Assembly: GCA_002786025.1 (NCBI GenBank)
Contig: NHNW01000054.1
Span: 216,718-280,717, forward strand
Origin: Zasmidium citrigriseum
Taxonomy: Eukaryota; Ascomycota; Dothideomycetes; Mycosphaerellales; Mycosphaerellaceae
Length of the DNA: 64,000 nt
Direction of reading: 5' to 3'
Of this stretch, positions 1-10,244 are shown one piece after another; position 1 is the first letter of the stretch; every line of letters starts with the position of its first letter. The notes under the pieces are model-generated. The model did not search any database. It saw only the letters and a program-made list of their open reading frames with translations, and had not been told where the DNA came from. The position numbers were made by a program, and so were the translations under genes.

Positions 1-455
1 TGGGTGTGGGAGGGTGCGTTGTTGAAGTAGTGGGAGTAGTCCATGTTGTTGTTGCCATGGTAACCGCCAGGTCCGCCAGTGTAGTCGTGGTCTTCGATGC
101 TGTTGAAGTAGTCGTACTCTCCCTCTCCCGTGCCCTCGACCTTGATCGGAACCTCGTTCATGCGGCGGGCCAACGAGCTGTTGGAGTAGTTGTCGCGGCC
201 ATGGCCGGTGCGGGATGGCATGGTACTGAAGAGGTCGTGTGGGGTCTCTGGACGCGTGAAAGTGCTACTGACGGAATCGTAGACCATCTTGTCGAGCTTC
301 TGTTGGCCCTCGTCGCGGACCTTGCGTGGTGGCGACGGCGGCTGGAGAGGAGCAGCGGCGTCATACATCTCGTCGTCGCCGGAGAGGTCGATGACAGGGG
401 TGGTGTTGTCCATGGTGGAAGCACTGGATGCTGGCGAGGAGTTGGTGATGCCCAT
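1..455 (-). CDS. Hypothetical protein, N-terminal part, cut by the window edge
   Basis: An open frame of 151 codons runs leftward from an ATG at 455 off the window without a stop. A second in-frame ATG lies 14 codons later, at 413. The visible part is hydrophilic and low in complexity: an acidic segment with VIDLSGDDEMYD near residue 20, a proline-rich stretch near residue 40, and a C-terminal part rich in Gly, Asn, Tyr and His. No membrane segment, signal peptide or known domain is visible. Codons are unbiased and free of stops, unlike the two other frames. It may be a nuclear or regulatory protein, but the family is not recognised. Confidence that it codes is moderate because the rest is outside the window. 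Confidence 0.55.
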   Translation of the reverse strand, partial: MGITNSSPASSASTMDNTTPVIDLSGDDEMYDAAAPLQPPSPPRKVRDEGQQKLDKMVYDSVSSTFTRPETPHDLFSTMPSRTGHGRDNYSNSSLARRMNEVPIKVEGTGEGEYDYFNSIEDHDYTGGPGGYHGNNNMDYSHYFNNAPSHT

Positions 456-1351
456 GTACCGGATGTGGATGTTGATGTAGAGAAGATGGAGGTTAAGAAG
501 GCGGCGAGGTCAAGATATAGTGCGACATAATGAGAGTGAAGTGATGAGGTTAAGGGGCTGCGTGTCATATGTTAGCATGTGAGTGAAGTGAAGGCAGTGA
601 AGCTTCACTGACAATTCCCAAGTTCGTACGCGGCCGGAACACAAGCTGGAAGGAGCTCAAGGCGGACTTCCCCCTATACATGAAGCATTCGGCTTGAGTG
701 GATGGAGTCGCGGCGATCCTCAGGGGACGGCACAGCATTGAATGTTGAAGCAATCGATAGGAGCCAGCCGGCCTTGGAGATCTGTGACCGAATCACTTCG
801 GACTGTATTTGGCGATTTTCTGTTGGAAAGACTAGGGCGATGCGAATGCTCGATCCTTTGCCAAAGAAGACAGGACTCCCATTCTCGATGACTCTCAAGT
901 TCGTTGCGGAGGACTGAGGTGTGAAAAGCGCTTCAACGGCTTAAGAGTCGCAAGCCCGCTCGGAGAGATCTGACCCCCTTTCTGCGCCATCAGTTGTCGC
1001 TTCCTCTGATTCTGTTTGACTCAACGCATCCATCTCGCCTGCCATCATGTGCGTGTGGCCTTTTGCCGACGTCTGGCTCGAAGATCCGCCATCCCCGCCG
1101 CCCAGAAGACGTGAAAGCAGACATCACCGACACCGTCAAGTGAAATCAAAGACCGTGAAAGAGCGGACCATCGTCCATCAAGAGCCTGTCGTAAGTTTGC
1201 TTTTATTCTTTCATCCCCGTCGACACCACCTCACCCTGACGTCGCTTCCTTCACTTCGACTGCACGGCTTCACATGCAAATTTGGACGAACTCGGTCATC
1301 TAAACCGACTCTGGCCGCCACCAACAACCCCGTGACTCATCCAACCCCTCC
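456..1351. other. Intergenic region between two divergent genes
   Basis: This 896-bp gap separates the left-edge gene (minus) from the proline-rich gene (plus) and must hold both promoters. The pyrimidine-rich stretch from about 1190 to 1350 fits a fungal leader upstream of the ATG at 1352. No RNA gene or convincing small ORF was seen. Confidence 0.5.
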
Positions 1352-2128
1352 ATGTCGTATCGACCTGCAATGCCTGCCGACGACGACTACGAGCACTGGC
1401 CCGACGGCGGCAATTGCTATACCCAACCAGCCGCGGCACCACCCAACAGCGACTTTCAGCTCGTCGCAGAAATGCCCAAATCCTCACCACCACCCCAACT
1501 TCCACCAAGCTTCATCCAGCAGCCCCAACCCATCTACTACGCCCACCCGCCGTCGGCCATGACTTACCCTCAGCCGCAGTACTACTCGCACCCACCACAG
1601 TACTACCAGCCCGCCCACCCACAGCCAAGCTACTACACGTACGCGGCGCCCGCTCCAGTACCGACTCCGGCGCCAGCTCCAGCGCCAGCGCCCGCCATGT
1701 CGGCCCCGCCAGCAAACTACCACGTCTACCACCCAGCCGGCGCCGAGCCGAAGGCCGTTCCTGGTGCTCCTCAGGCCAATACTTGGCTTGGTCGCACCAA
1801 GGAGCAGGTCGAGGAGGACAACATGAAGATTGCCAAGAAGGAAGGCGCCTACGACAAGCGCAAGATGGCGCCGGTCGACGTCAAGGATGACCAGTACTTC
1901 TGGGTCGTCGAGCTCGATGGGAAGACCACTCTTCGGTGAGTCGAGATATATCAATCCTCGCCAAATCTGCAATACCGAGTCGTCTTCGGCCTGAATGAAA
2001 TCTGATTCTGACCTGTGAATAGTGAGTACCGCTTCATTAAGGAAATCACGGGCGAGTGGAAGGAAGATCCTCGCTTCGAGGGCGCCTACTACTTCGTCCG
2101 CGAGGAAGAGAAGAAGGACAAGAAATAG
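1352..2128 (+). CDS. Proline/tyrosine-rich hypothetical protein with conserved C-terminal region
   Basis: Two exons, 1352-1935 and 2023-2128, give 229 aa. The intron starts GTGAGT and ends GAATAG; joining restores codons L-R-E-Y across the junction. Residues 40-125 are low complexity, rich in Pro, Tyr, Gln and His with an (AP)n run near residue 110. After residue 140 the sequence changes to an ordinary folded-looking segment with TWLGRTKEQVEEDN, a YFWVVELDG strand and, from exon 2, EYRFIKEITGEWKED and an acidic/basic tail. This C-terminal part looks like the conserved domain. I do not recognise the family and assign no function. Confidence 0.75.
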
Positions 2129-2695
2129 CACTCTTGCCACTACTACACTCGACACAGGATACTGTTGCGGAGGATTTGAGCTGCGATTGGAGATGAGAGG
2201 AAAGAGGCCACGTAGGCCACACAACTCAACAAGGAACGACTGCCATGATGATCAATGAGGAATGCATGGGAGATCACTGCTGCCTGGACAGCTGATCTCG
2301 AGCATATGATGAGGGGGTTTCTCGGATACCCTATTCAATGGAAAAGATGTTTCTTTCATGATGCTCTCGTGAGGTGATGTATGTGATCTGACTACGGCAT
2401 TCTATTTCGATTGTCCTTCAGAGATCGATATCGGCCTCCGTATCGACCTTGACGTCACCTCAAGAACTCGAAGAACTTCACTTCAATGCCTTTCGACACA
2501 AGCCTGCGAAACACCTGCCTCTTCCTTGCGATTTTCATCCTCGCCTTCTTTCCCAACGCCTTCCAACTCCTCCTTGAATCGATCACCTTCCCCTTCGAGC
2601 TCCTCGGCTACGACTTTCAACCACCAAAACAGCTCCTCCCGAACTGCAACTGCTGCCCACCAGCCGACTGTCAAACCACCACACAACCGCCCACA
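2129..2695. other. Intergenic region and leader upstream of the UPF0047 gene
   Basis: The open frame of the next gene extends upstream to an ATG at 2486, adding 70 residues with a hydrophobic stretch. UPF0047 proteins are usually about 140 aa and the ATG at 2696 has A at -3, so I treat 2486-2695 as leader, with the longer form possible. The rest shows no feature. Confidence 0.45.
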
Positions 2696-3130
2696 ATGAG
2701 CTGGTTCCAAAAACAATTCACTCTCCCCTCGCGCTCCCGTGGCTCCTACCTCATAACCGACCACATCGTCTCCGAACTCCCCGAACTCAAAAACTACAAA
2801 GTCGGCATCCTGCACCTCTTCGTCCAACACACTTCCTGCGCCCTCTCCCTCAACGAGAACTGGGACGAAGACGTCCGCGAGGACATGTCCGACGCCCTGG
2901 ATCGCATTGCGCCGGAGGACAGGAAGGGGACTTTGTACAAGCACTCTTGTGAGGGACCGGATGATATGCCCGCGCATATCAAGAGTGCGCTTGTGGGAGC
3001 GAGTGTGAGCGTGCCGATAAGTAATGGACGGTTGAATACGGGGACGTGGCAGGGGATTTGGTATTTGGAGTTTCGGGCTAGTAAGCATTCGAGGAAGGTT
3101 GTTGCTACGATTCAGGGGGAGAAGATGTGA
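2696..3130 (+). CDS. UPF0047/YjbQ family protein
   Basis: Intronless, 144 aa from the ATG at 2696, which is the usual length for the family (PF01894). The typical blocks are visible: an N-terminal strand followed by a helix, LFVQHTSCALSLNENWD near residues 40-55, PEDRKGTLYKHSCEGPDDMPAHIKSAL near 75-100, and the closing NTGTWQGIWYLEFR segment with RKVVATIQGE. These hold the conserved His, Glu and Asp cluster of the fold. YjbQ in bacteria has weak thiamine-phosphate synthase activity; the role in fungi is not established. The upstream in-frame ATG at 2486 could add a hydrophobic N-terminus, but its start context is poorer. Confidence 0.85.
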   Translation: MSWFQKQFTLPSRSRGSYLITDHIVSELPELKNYKVGILHLFVQHTSCALSLNENWDEDVREDMSDALDRIAPEDRKGTLYKHSCEGPDDMPAHIKSALVGASVSVPISNGRLNTGTWQGIWYLEFRASKHSRKVVATIQGEKM

Positions 3131-3725
3131 CTTCGTGAGGTGGATGCGAAGAGTGGAAGGGAGAGTGGGAGGCTTTGATGATGGTGTGGCTTACTGAGAT
3201 CATGATGTGATGAGTATGGAGAGCGAAGGTGTTGGTGGAGTTGAGGATGAGAGAGTGCAGAGGTCAGAATCAACTCCTTTGCCGATGAGAAGCAAGTCCT
3301 TAACGCAGGCGTTCCAGCTGTCGACATTCGTCGTCTCGACAAACTTCTTGGCTTCAACTTACCACCATGTAATGTCGCGCGCTTTGGACTGGTCTCCCTT
3401 TCGACAGGAGATGGACTGTCGTACATGGCCCTTCCGAATCATGGCAATCATGGCCATTGAGCCGAGAACAAGAAGTCTCGCTTTCAGCAACAGACTCGCG
3501 GACCTTGATGTTCACGATCATAGTTTCACCTACGTCTATCAATCCATAGCCTCAGCCATCTTGGCAGCGTTGATTGAAGAGTCGTACATTTCGACGCTCG
3601 AAATCTGCATGGCGCTGATTAAACAATACTTGGTCTGAATATCCAAAGCTAACAATACAGCGGCCAACAAGCTGGGTATAGAACGAAGACAACAACAGCA
3701 GCCGAACCCCTCCTAAACAACCCCT
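3131..3725. other. Convergent intergenic region
   Basis: This 595-bp gap lies between the 3' ends of the UPF0047 gene and the GMC oxidoreductase gene. It has a 143-codon plus-strand frame at 3207-3638 with no recognisable domain and no codon bias, which I do not call. Nothing else was seen. Confidence 0.4.
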
Positions 3726-5837
3726 CTACGCACCATTGATAATCACATCCGCCGCCTTCTCACTAATCATATAGATCGGCAGAGCAATGTAGTATCCAGG
3801 AATCTTCGGGAACACCGACGCATCAACAACCCTCAGTCCCTCAACACCTCTTACACGGAAGTTGGTATCCAGCACCGCCATCTCATCATCATCAGCACCA
3901 ATCTTGCACGTGCAAGAAGCATGATGTCCCCACGCCTCATCCTTGATAAACTGCTTCAGATCATCGCCAGTAACATTGGTACCAGGCCACGTCTCAGTGA
4001 AAGCCCCATCGAGAGGAATCATCTTCTGGAACGCCTCGCGGGCGAAGAGCATGGCTTCATAGACGGCCTTGAGGTCTTTCTCGTCGCCATTATCGGCCGT
4101 GTTGCCAGTATCAAAGGAGTTGAAATCGATCTGGGGCATTTCCTGCGGGTTCGTGGAGCGGAGCTTGACGGTCCCGGCGTTGTTATGCGAGTGTGCTTTG
4201 AGGATAATCCAAGTCCAGTGGTGAGCATCTTTGAGCGCTTCGGCGAAACCTGGATAGTAACCCGGGAAACTTGCCGGTGCACCTGAGATGAAGAGGTCTG
4301 GGTCGTCGGATTCAGAGGCGGCGGAGGACTTCCTCGTCACAGCGACGGCGATACCGTTGGTTGCGTAGACACCGCGGGTTTCTTTGGTGGTGCCCTCTTG
4401 CCATTTCTCGAGACAGGGGTCGGGTTCTGTGTAGCCGAACGTGCAGTCCTTAGTGATGACGAACACGCCTGGGTTGCGGCCTACGACGCCGGTCTCGTAG
4501 CGGTCCATCAAGTTTTCGCCGACGCCGGGGAGATTCTTGACGACGTCGATGCCGAAGCTTTCGAGTTCGGCTTGGGGTCCAATGCCGCTGAGTTTGAGCA
4601 GTTGGGGGGTGTTGAACGTGCCGGCTGAGATGATGACTTCCTTTGCGGCGGCGACGTAGCCTGAGGTTCCGGTGGCGGCGGCGTAGCGAGGGTCGGCGGC
4701 GTAGAGGCTCTGGCCCTGGATGTACTCAACGCCTACGGCTCTAGGTGTCGAGCCACTGCGGTCGAATCGAATCTTTGTGACGAGGGTCTTGAGCTGGACG
4801 TCCAGGTGGTACTTGCGCGATCCATCGGCGTTGACGGCGTTCGCGGTGGCGAGGATGAAGTCTCTTGGGCTGCTCCTTGTCGATGCGGAGTTGTTGACTG
4901 CGATGGGGACTTGGTAAATATCTTGAGTTTGGTCGCGGAGAGAGCTGGCGGAGTTGATGTCGTCCACAAGGATGTGAGCGAGACCAGTGACGGTCGAGAT
5001 CACACTGGTGAGCAGGCCCTACATCATGTCAGGTAGAGCAGAAGGCCGTGAGATATATTTGGCTTACCTTGCCCATTGCAGTAGCTGCAGACAGAATCAA
5101 CGTTAGCAACTTCTGGTCCTCGATGACGAGGTTCAGGGAAGTCAAGCTCGTCTGCAGCCATCCATCGAATCCGTGGCCGGCAGTTCCTGGAAGCGCGTAT
5201 TCGTTTCGCTCGAGCTTCTCGAAGTAGGTCCTCATGTTATCTGGCGCCCATGAATCGTCTCCGGTGATGGTTTGAAGGTTGGTCCAGTCGCTCTCGTGTG
5301 GGTAGACAGTAATCATTGCGTTGTGAGCGGCCTGTTGGAGAAGTGTTAGCAAGCGCATGAAGGAACTCTGTTTTGTGGGATACATACGCAACCTCCAAGA
5401 GTACCTGCTCGAGGGTACAAGATGCCCAACGGCTCGGCACCCTCTGGCGGGTTCTTTCCAGTATAAAGCTCGCCGTTGGTCTGGTTGTACACCATCTTGG
5501 AATCCCTTTCCTGTCGGGTGAGATTCGAGTAGTGGTTGACGAAGTAGTCCCATTTCTGTGGCGTGTATTCGACGGACTGCAGCTGCCTTGCAGGAACCAT
5601 CTGATCGATAGCGTCGCCTTGGTCGTCTCCAGCGTCGATCAGAAGGACCTTGAAACCGGCAATGGCCAGACGGGATGCCAGAGGACCACCTCCAGGTCCA
5701 GATCCAACAACGACGTAGTCATACTCCGTCGAATTGACATCCCGGTGATGCTGTTGATGCAAGCGAGCGTGGTTCAACGAAGTTGAGGTAGCGACCGACA
5801 AGAGAGCCGTCCACGTGAGAACTCCTCTGAACAACAT
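3726..5837 (-). CDS. Secreted GMC-family FAD oxidoreductase
   Basis: Three exons (5837-5331 split as 5837-5388 and 5331-5068, then 5018-3726) give 668 aa. Introns at 5387-5332 (GTATGT..CAG) and 5067-5019 (GTAAGC..TAG) are both phase 0. A signal peptide is likely in the first 20 residues. The FAD-binding GSGPGG motif is at residues 45-50, and the first junction rebuilds the family motif GGC-AAHNAM. The C-terminal domain carries the catalytic-type WGHHASC (His 603-604) and ends with FPKIPGYYIALPIYM. Relatives oxidise alcohols, aryl alcohols or sugars and release H2O2; the substrate cannot be told here. The second catalytic position of the family seems to be Tyr rather than His or Asn, which would need an alignment. 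It heads the accessory block. Confidence 0.88.
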
Positions 5838-6433
5838 CTTGGCCGGATCCAGGTGAGTCAAACGTGGAATGCTTCTTGGAGAGCGTTCCACCTCAAGAAA
5901 AGACGAAGCTTCTTTTTGAAGGACATAACTCGGTCTCGGTCAGACTCCCTCCCGTGGATTGCTGCTAATTCCTAGAGGCCCCATTCCTGCGCAAGGATTC
6001 CAACATCACCGCCTCGCGGGAGCGCAAGCGAAATGTGTAGTCGCGTTTGGATAACAGACTAGTCTCAGGTGAATCGTCGGGATTGACAGGGGTTGGCATG
6101 GGGTCGTGGAGCCGTGGCCAGGATCCCATCTCTGCGTGAAAAGACCAGGGATGAGTAGTGTGGCGCTAGCAAGGCTGTCGTGTGAACGGGTCCAAGTCCG
6201 GACTTCAAGTCGCATAGCAAAGCCGGATAGATCCAGACCAAGAAGAATTTCGAATTTCTTGTTTGTGTGCACGGGCAGAGCGTACGTCGATCGTAATACG
6301 CATAGATTGTTGGTAGTAGCTTGATGACGAATGCTTCGAGAAAGATAGCCGACTAATCATTACTGCGCACTGATGCTCTATCCCAAAAGTCCGGGGCCTG
6401 TCTTCCGATGATCCGTTATGCCCCAAATGTTCC
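5838..6433. other. Intergenic region between GMC gene and CFEM receptor
   Basis: This 596-bp gap holds the promoter of the GMC gene (minus) and the 3' region of the receptor gene (minus). No gene or repeat was recognised. Confidence 0.4.
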
Positions 6434-8065
6434 TCAGGCCGGCGATACTGGCCGGATGTATGATGAATGACTTTCGTGAGTTTGGTGCGTGTGCGTTGTG
6501 CTCCCTCCTGCAGTTTGCGGTGCTGCACCTGGTCGAATCGTATTCCCGTCCATATCGACCAAAGGAATGAAGTTCTCCTCGTCACTGCTTCTTGGCCGGA
6601 CTTGGACTTGTGGTTCAAATTTACCAATGCCGCTGTTCACGGCAGTAGGTCCAGACAAGCCAGTGCTGTTGTGACCGCCGGTCATCTTCGACTCCTCGTA
6701 TGTCGAACCCATTAGTCTTGGTAGAAAGCGACGGATCAGGTTGCGTATCGAAGGCATGCAGGCGCAAACAACGGATGCATGAAGCTCAATCGTCGACCAG
6801 TAGCCCACTGGCGTGTAGTGCCCTGCCGTGATATCAGTAAGGTGAATGATCAGTCATGCTCATGGGAAAATACGTACAGGGTATATTGGTGCTGTCTCCG
6901 AATTCAATCAGGACCTGCAATCTCAGGATACTGACAACCGTGACGAAAGATCCCACGCCGAACATGAGCATAACGAAGAACTTCTTCCGCTTGTTCAACT
7001 GCATTTTCCAGAGCATTGGCATGGGGAGACTCAGGACGATGATATCCAAAATGACATTGAAGACCGCGGACGTCCAACCTTGAGCGTTGATGTTGTTGCA
7101 ACGACCGACCGTTTCTCCAGTCCAATGAGTCCAGGAGTAAGAGATCGGCCAGCATTGGAAGATGGAGACCAAAACGAATGCGATAGCATAGCATACGTTA
7201 AGTCCGATCACGGCGAAGACGATATGACGGAATCGCTTCGAGTCGAATATTCGGAGGTAGGTTAGGCAGATGGAGATCTTGACGGCCGGTAATGCGCAGA
7301 GGTACAAATCTTCGTCCACGTAATAGATCTGCAGAAAATCAGTCTTGTTCAAACTTCATTGCAATGAGCACTAATACCTTTGAGATACTTGTGATGTTCT
7401 CGAAGGGCAGTGTCCAAATGTCTTTGCCAAGTCCAAGGTTGGCCACTGTCAAGACATCAGCAAGGTTCGAAACTTGTGCAGGATGTTTGCCTTACGGTCT
7501 ACCGATAGAATGCTGACTGGTATCACAAGTGCCATTGCAAAGGTGATGACAGCATCATCCCACCAAAGCTGGCTTGTGAATGTCAAGCGGCTGCAGCCCT
7601 TGCACGACATCTTTGACGAAATGCGCAAGATGTACGCGATCACCGCAATCACACAGCCAATGACTCCGCTGTAAGACACAGCTTTTGTCCTGTCTCGCAC
7701 GGGATGCTGGCATAGTGTCTCCGTCGTGTTCTTGGTTGTGAGTTGGTTCTTGACCCCACAGGACTCCGTCACACACAGCTCGACCTGTGCGGTGATCGTA
7801 GAATTCGAGCAGCTGCATGCTATGTCCGTTGAAGAGCATGGGCTAGCTGCTATGGCTGACATTAAGCAATTGAGCTGTACGGCCGTGTGTCAGTCACCTA
7901 TATGGCCTCGGTCTCGCTTCGTATGTCGTATATCGTACGTACTCCACATGTCGGCATCGATGCAAGTAATTGAAGTGCCGCCGCTTGTTGCTGTTCCTCA
8001 GTCGTATTGGCTGCTGCTGCCAAACCGGCTAGAAGGGTCAAAGAGACCCATTGAAACAGCTTCAT
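6434..8065 (-). CDS. CFEM-domain PTH11-type seven-transmembrane receptor
   Basis: Five exons (8065-7943, 7874-7496, 7445-7378, 7328-6878, 6822-6434) give 469 aa. All junctions keep frame; the fourth restores a Trp (NIP-W-HYTPVGYW) usual at this point in the family. Residues 1-20 form a signal peptide. A cysteine-rich CFEM domain follows (MPTCGLNCLMSAI, then SPCSSTDIACSCS) to about residue 100, then seven hydrophobic helices of the fungal rhodopsin-like/PTH11 type. The cytoplasmic tail is polar and Ser/His-rich. Such receptors sit in the plasma membrane and sense surface or host cues, in Magnaporthe during appressorium formation. It is divergent from the peroxidase gene across 637 bp, so the pair may share regulation. 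Confidence 0.88.
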
Positions 8066-8702
8066 ATTGTTTCATCGACCCGGACAGCTGGAATGGAAGG
8101 TGGACAGAAGGACAGTAGAAGCAGTGGACATCAAGAAGAGGACATGCCCTTGGCTCACATGTGCCGAGCGAGTTATGACCGTGCTATCTGAGCAAACGGT
8201 AGGGCGGTCCCGTGGTGCGTTGAGTGACGATGCGGGCAAAGGCAGGCCGAACGAGGAAGAATTTCCAAGCCCAAGTCACGCACCCCGGCAATCGCGTGTT
8301 GGCGAGTTCCAGTAGACAAATCGCTGGAAACGTATGCCCAAGACTCGCGCTTGCTGATCGTCCAAACTTCGGTATTTGCAATTCTTTTTCGCAACAGGGG
8401 TTTCGACTCCACGCGAGGCTGCCGGCGTCGGCTGAAAATATCCCCTGTCCTTGTCAATCCTGGTCCATCACCTGCTAAACCAAGATCGGTCTCCTTAAAC
8501 AGCGGACTCGTTATTCGTAGACGATGATCATTGCAAATGGAAGCTTGTTTGAATAAGCACGGAAACCGCGGAGGGTGAGGTCGACGGAATGTCGTCGTTG
8601 TTCCCAGCCCACAGGAAAGCGTCCCATGAGAGTCGGTCCGTTGGTCATCGTGTCTCAGTCTGTTGACTTCAGTCTACGTTACTGTCCAGCACTTCGTTCG
8701 AG
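8066..8702. promoter_or_regulatory. Bidirectional promoter region, receptor and peroxidase genes
   Basis: The 637 bp between the two start codons must serve both divergent genes. I saw no clear TATA box or repeat. It would be the place to look for the inverted CGG triplets bound by the neighbouring Zn2Cys6 factor; I did not find a convincing pair by eye. Confidence 0.45.
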
Positions 8703-10206
8703 ATGTTTTCACCGGGCTCTCTGCTGCTCGCCGTCGCCGCTTGGTGCAGTCTCGCGAGCCAAGTGAATGCATTCTCCAATCTCCACGACTTGAAGCACGC
8801 CCATCTTCACAGCAGAAGTGTGCCAGAGAAACGCCTTTTGGTCAATGGATTGCAAAGTCCTGTGGATGTCTCAGGTGAACATGCCTTCCAGCCGCCCAGC
8901 GAAGGAGACCAGCGCGGGCCTTGTCCAGGGTACGATACCAAGCAGCCGCCAGATCTGAGACATCTGCTAACGTCTTGTCTTCTCTCTTCCCAGGTTGAAC
9001 GCTCTTGCGAACCACAACTACATCTCGCACGATGGGATTGTATCCCTTACTGAAGCTGCGACCGCCATCAACAAGGTGTATGGCATGGGCATCGAGATCG
9101 CAACGATTCTTTCGGTGATGGGCCTCGTGTGGACTGGAAACCCACTGTCTTTGAACCCGTCATTTTCGATCGCCGGCCCCGATTCAAGAGTTGAAAACTT
9201 GCTGGACAACGTGCTTGGCCTTCTGGGTACTCCTCAGGGCATCTCTTTCTCGCACAATCTCATCGAGGCCGACAGCTCGCCCACTCGCGATGACCTGTAC
9301 ATGACAGGCGATCCGGTGACGATGAACCTTGATAAGTTCGAAGATTTGTACGCGATGGCCGAGCCGAACGGTACATTCACAATGGATGTGTTGGCAAGCT
9401 ATGCTGCAAAGCGTTTCAACGACTGCGTCGCAACAAATCCGAACTTTTACTTCGGTCCTTTCACCGGTATGATAGCTCGCAACGCTGGGTAAGCACGCCC
9501 ATCTTCACGGCAGAAGTGTGCCAGAGAAGCGCCTCTTGGTCAATGGATTGGTTTGAGACATGAGCTGATCTTCTGCCCTTTACTTTCAGGTATCTCTTCA
9601 TTGGGCGCCTGTTTGCGAATCATTCGTCAGAGCATCCGGAGGGCATCCTGAGTAAGTGAACCTCTATCAAGGCCTGCAAGACGTGGCGAAGCTGATGTTT
9701 GTTAAGCCCACGATACTTTGAAGAGTTTCTTTGCGGTATCGGGTGAGCCCGGGAACTTTACATACCAGAAAGGCTGGGAGCGCATCCCAGAAAATTGGTA
9801 CAAAATTCCAGTCGATTGGACGGTGGTGCAGTTGAATCTCGACCTTGTGGATTGGGCAGCACAGTACCCTGAGCTGCTCAGCATCGGTGGAAATACGGGC
9901 GAGGTGAACACATTCGCGGGCATCTCATTGGCGGATTCCATCACTGGCATTGGTAATGTAACCAACTTGCTTGAAGGGAACAACTTGATCTGCTTTGCCC
10001 TGCAAGTGGTGAAGCTGGCCGCACCCTCGTACACGAATAATCTTTTCAAGACCCTGGCGAAGCCACTGGAGTTGATCCTCAATACTCTGGCAGGACCGTT
10101 GCTGGATCTGTCTTGCCCGTCTTGGGGTGCCCTTGAAAGAGGAGGAAAGCCGATCTGGGAGTATATGCAGGAGAACTTTCCAGGAGCAAATGAGACAGCC
10201 CTCTAG
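8703..10206 (+). CDS. Haem-thiolate peroxidase (chloroperoxidase/peroxygenase family)
   Basis: Four exons (8703-8929, 8994-9488, 9590-9651, 9707-10206) give 427 aa. A signal peptide covers about residues 1-23. The first junction rebuilds PCPGLNALANHNY; Cys74 is the proximal haem ligand of PF01328. The acid-base motif, EHD in short and EGD in long peroxygenases, reads EAD here (residues 167-169) and is followed by SSPTRDD with the Arg spacing of the long (EGD..R) type. Such secreted enzymes use H2O2 to halogenate or hydroxylate organic molecules; the GMC oxidase nearby could supply H2O2. Its 3' end is only 38 bp from the convergent regulator gene. Intron 2 contains a copy of part of exon 1, described separately. 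Confidence 0.87.
8793..9550 (+). repeat. 60-bp direct repeat: exon 1 segment copied into intron 2
   Basis: Bases 8793-8852 in exon 1 of the peroxidase gene recur at 9491-9550 inside intron 2 with 57 of 60 matches. The three differences are A-G, A-G and T-C transitions. The copy begins directly after the GT of the intron 2 donor, so it supplies AAGC of the 5' splice site. The 39 bases after the copy (9551-9589) resemble the 3' part of intron 1, both containing TGAGACAT. Confidence 0.85.
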
Positions 10207-10244
10207 TCCCAGGAGCCCTGTCGTAGGCAGACAGTAATGTTTAA

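Noticed and set aside
1414..1890. Alternative frames over the proline-rich gene
   Set aside because: These are shadows of the real frame; only the frame at 1352 splices into a continuous C-terminus.
2486..2695. 70-residue hydrophobic N-terminal extension of the UPF0047 protein
   Set aside because: The family is about 140 aa and the internal ATG has the better context. Kept only as an alternative start.
3207..3638. 143-codon open frame, plus strand
   Set aside because: No domain, no signal peptide and no codon bias, and the minus strand also has open stretches. Probably chance.
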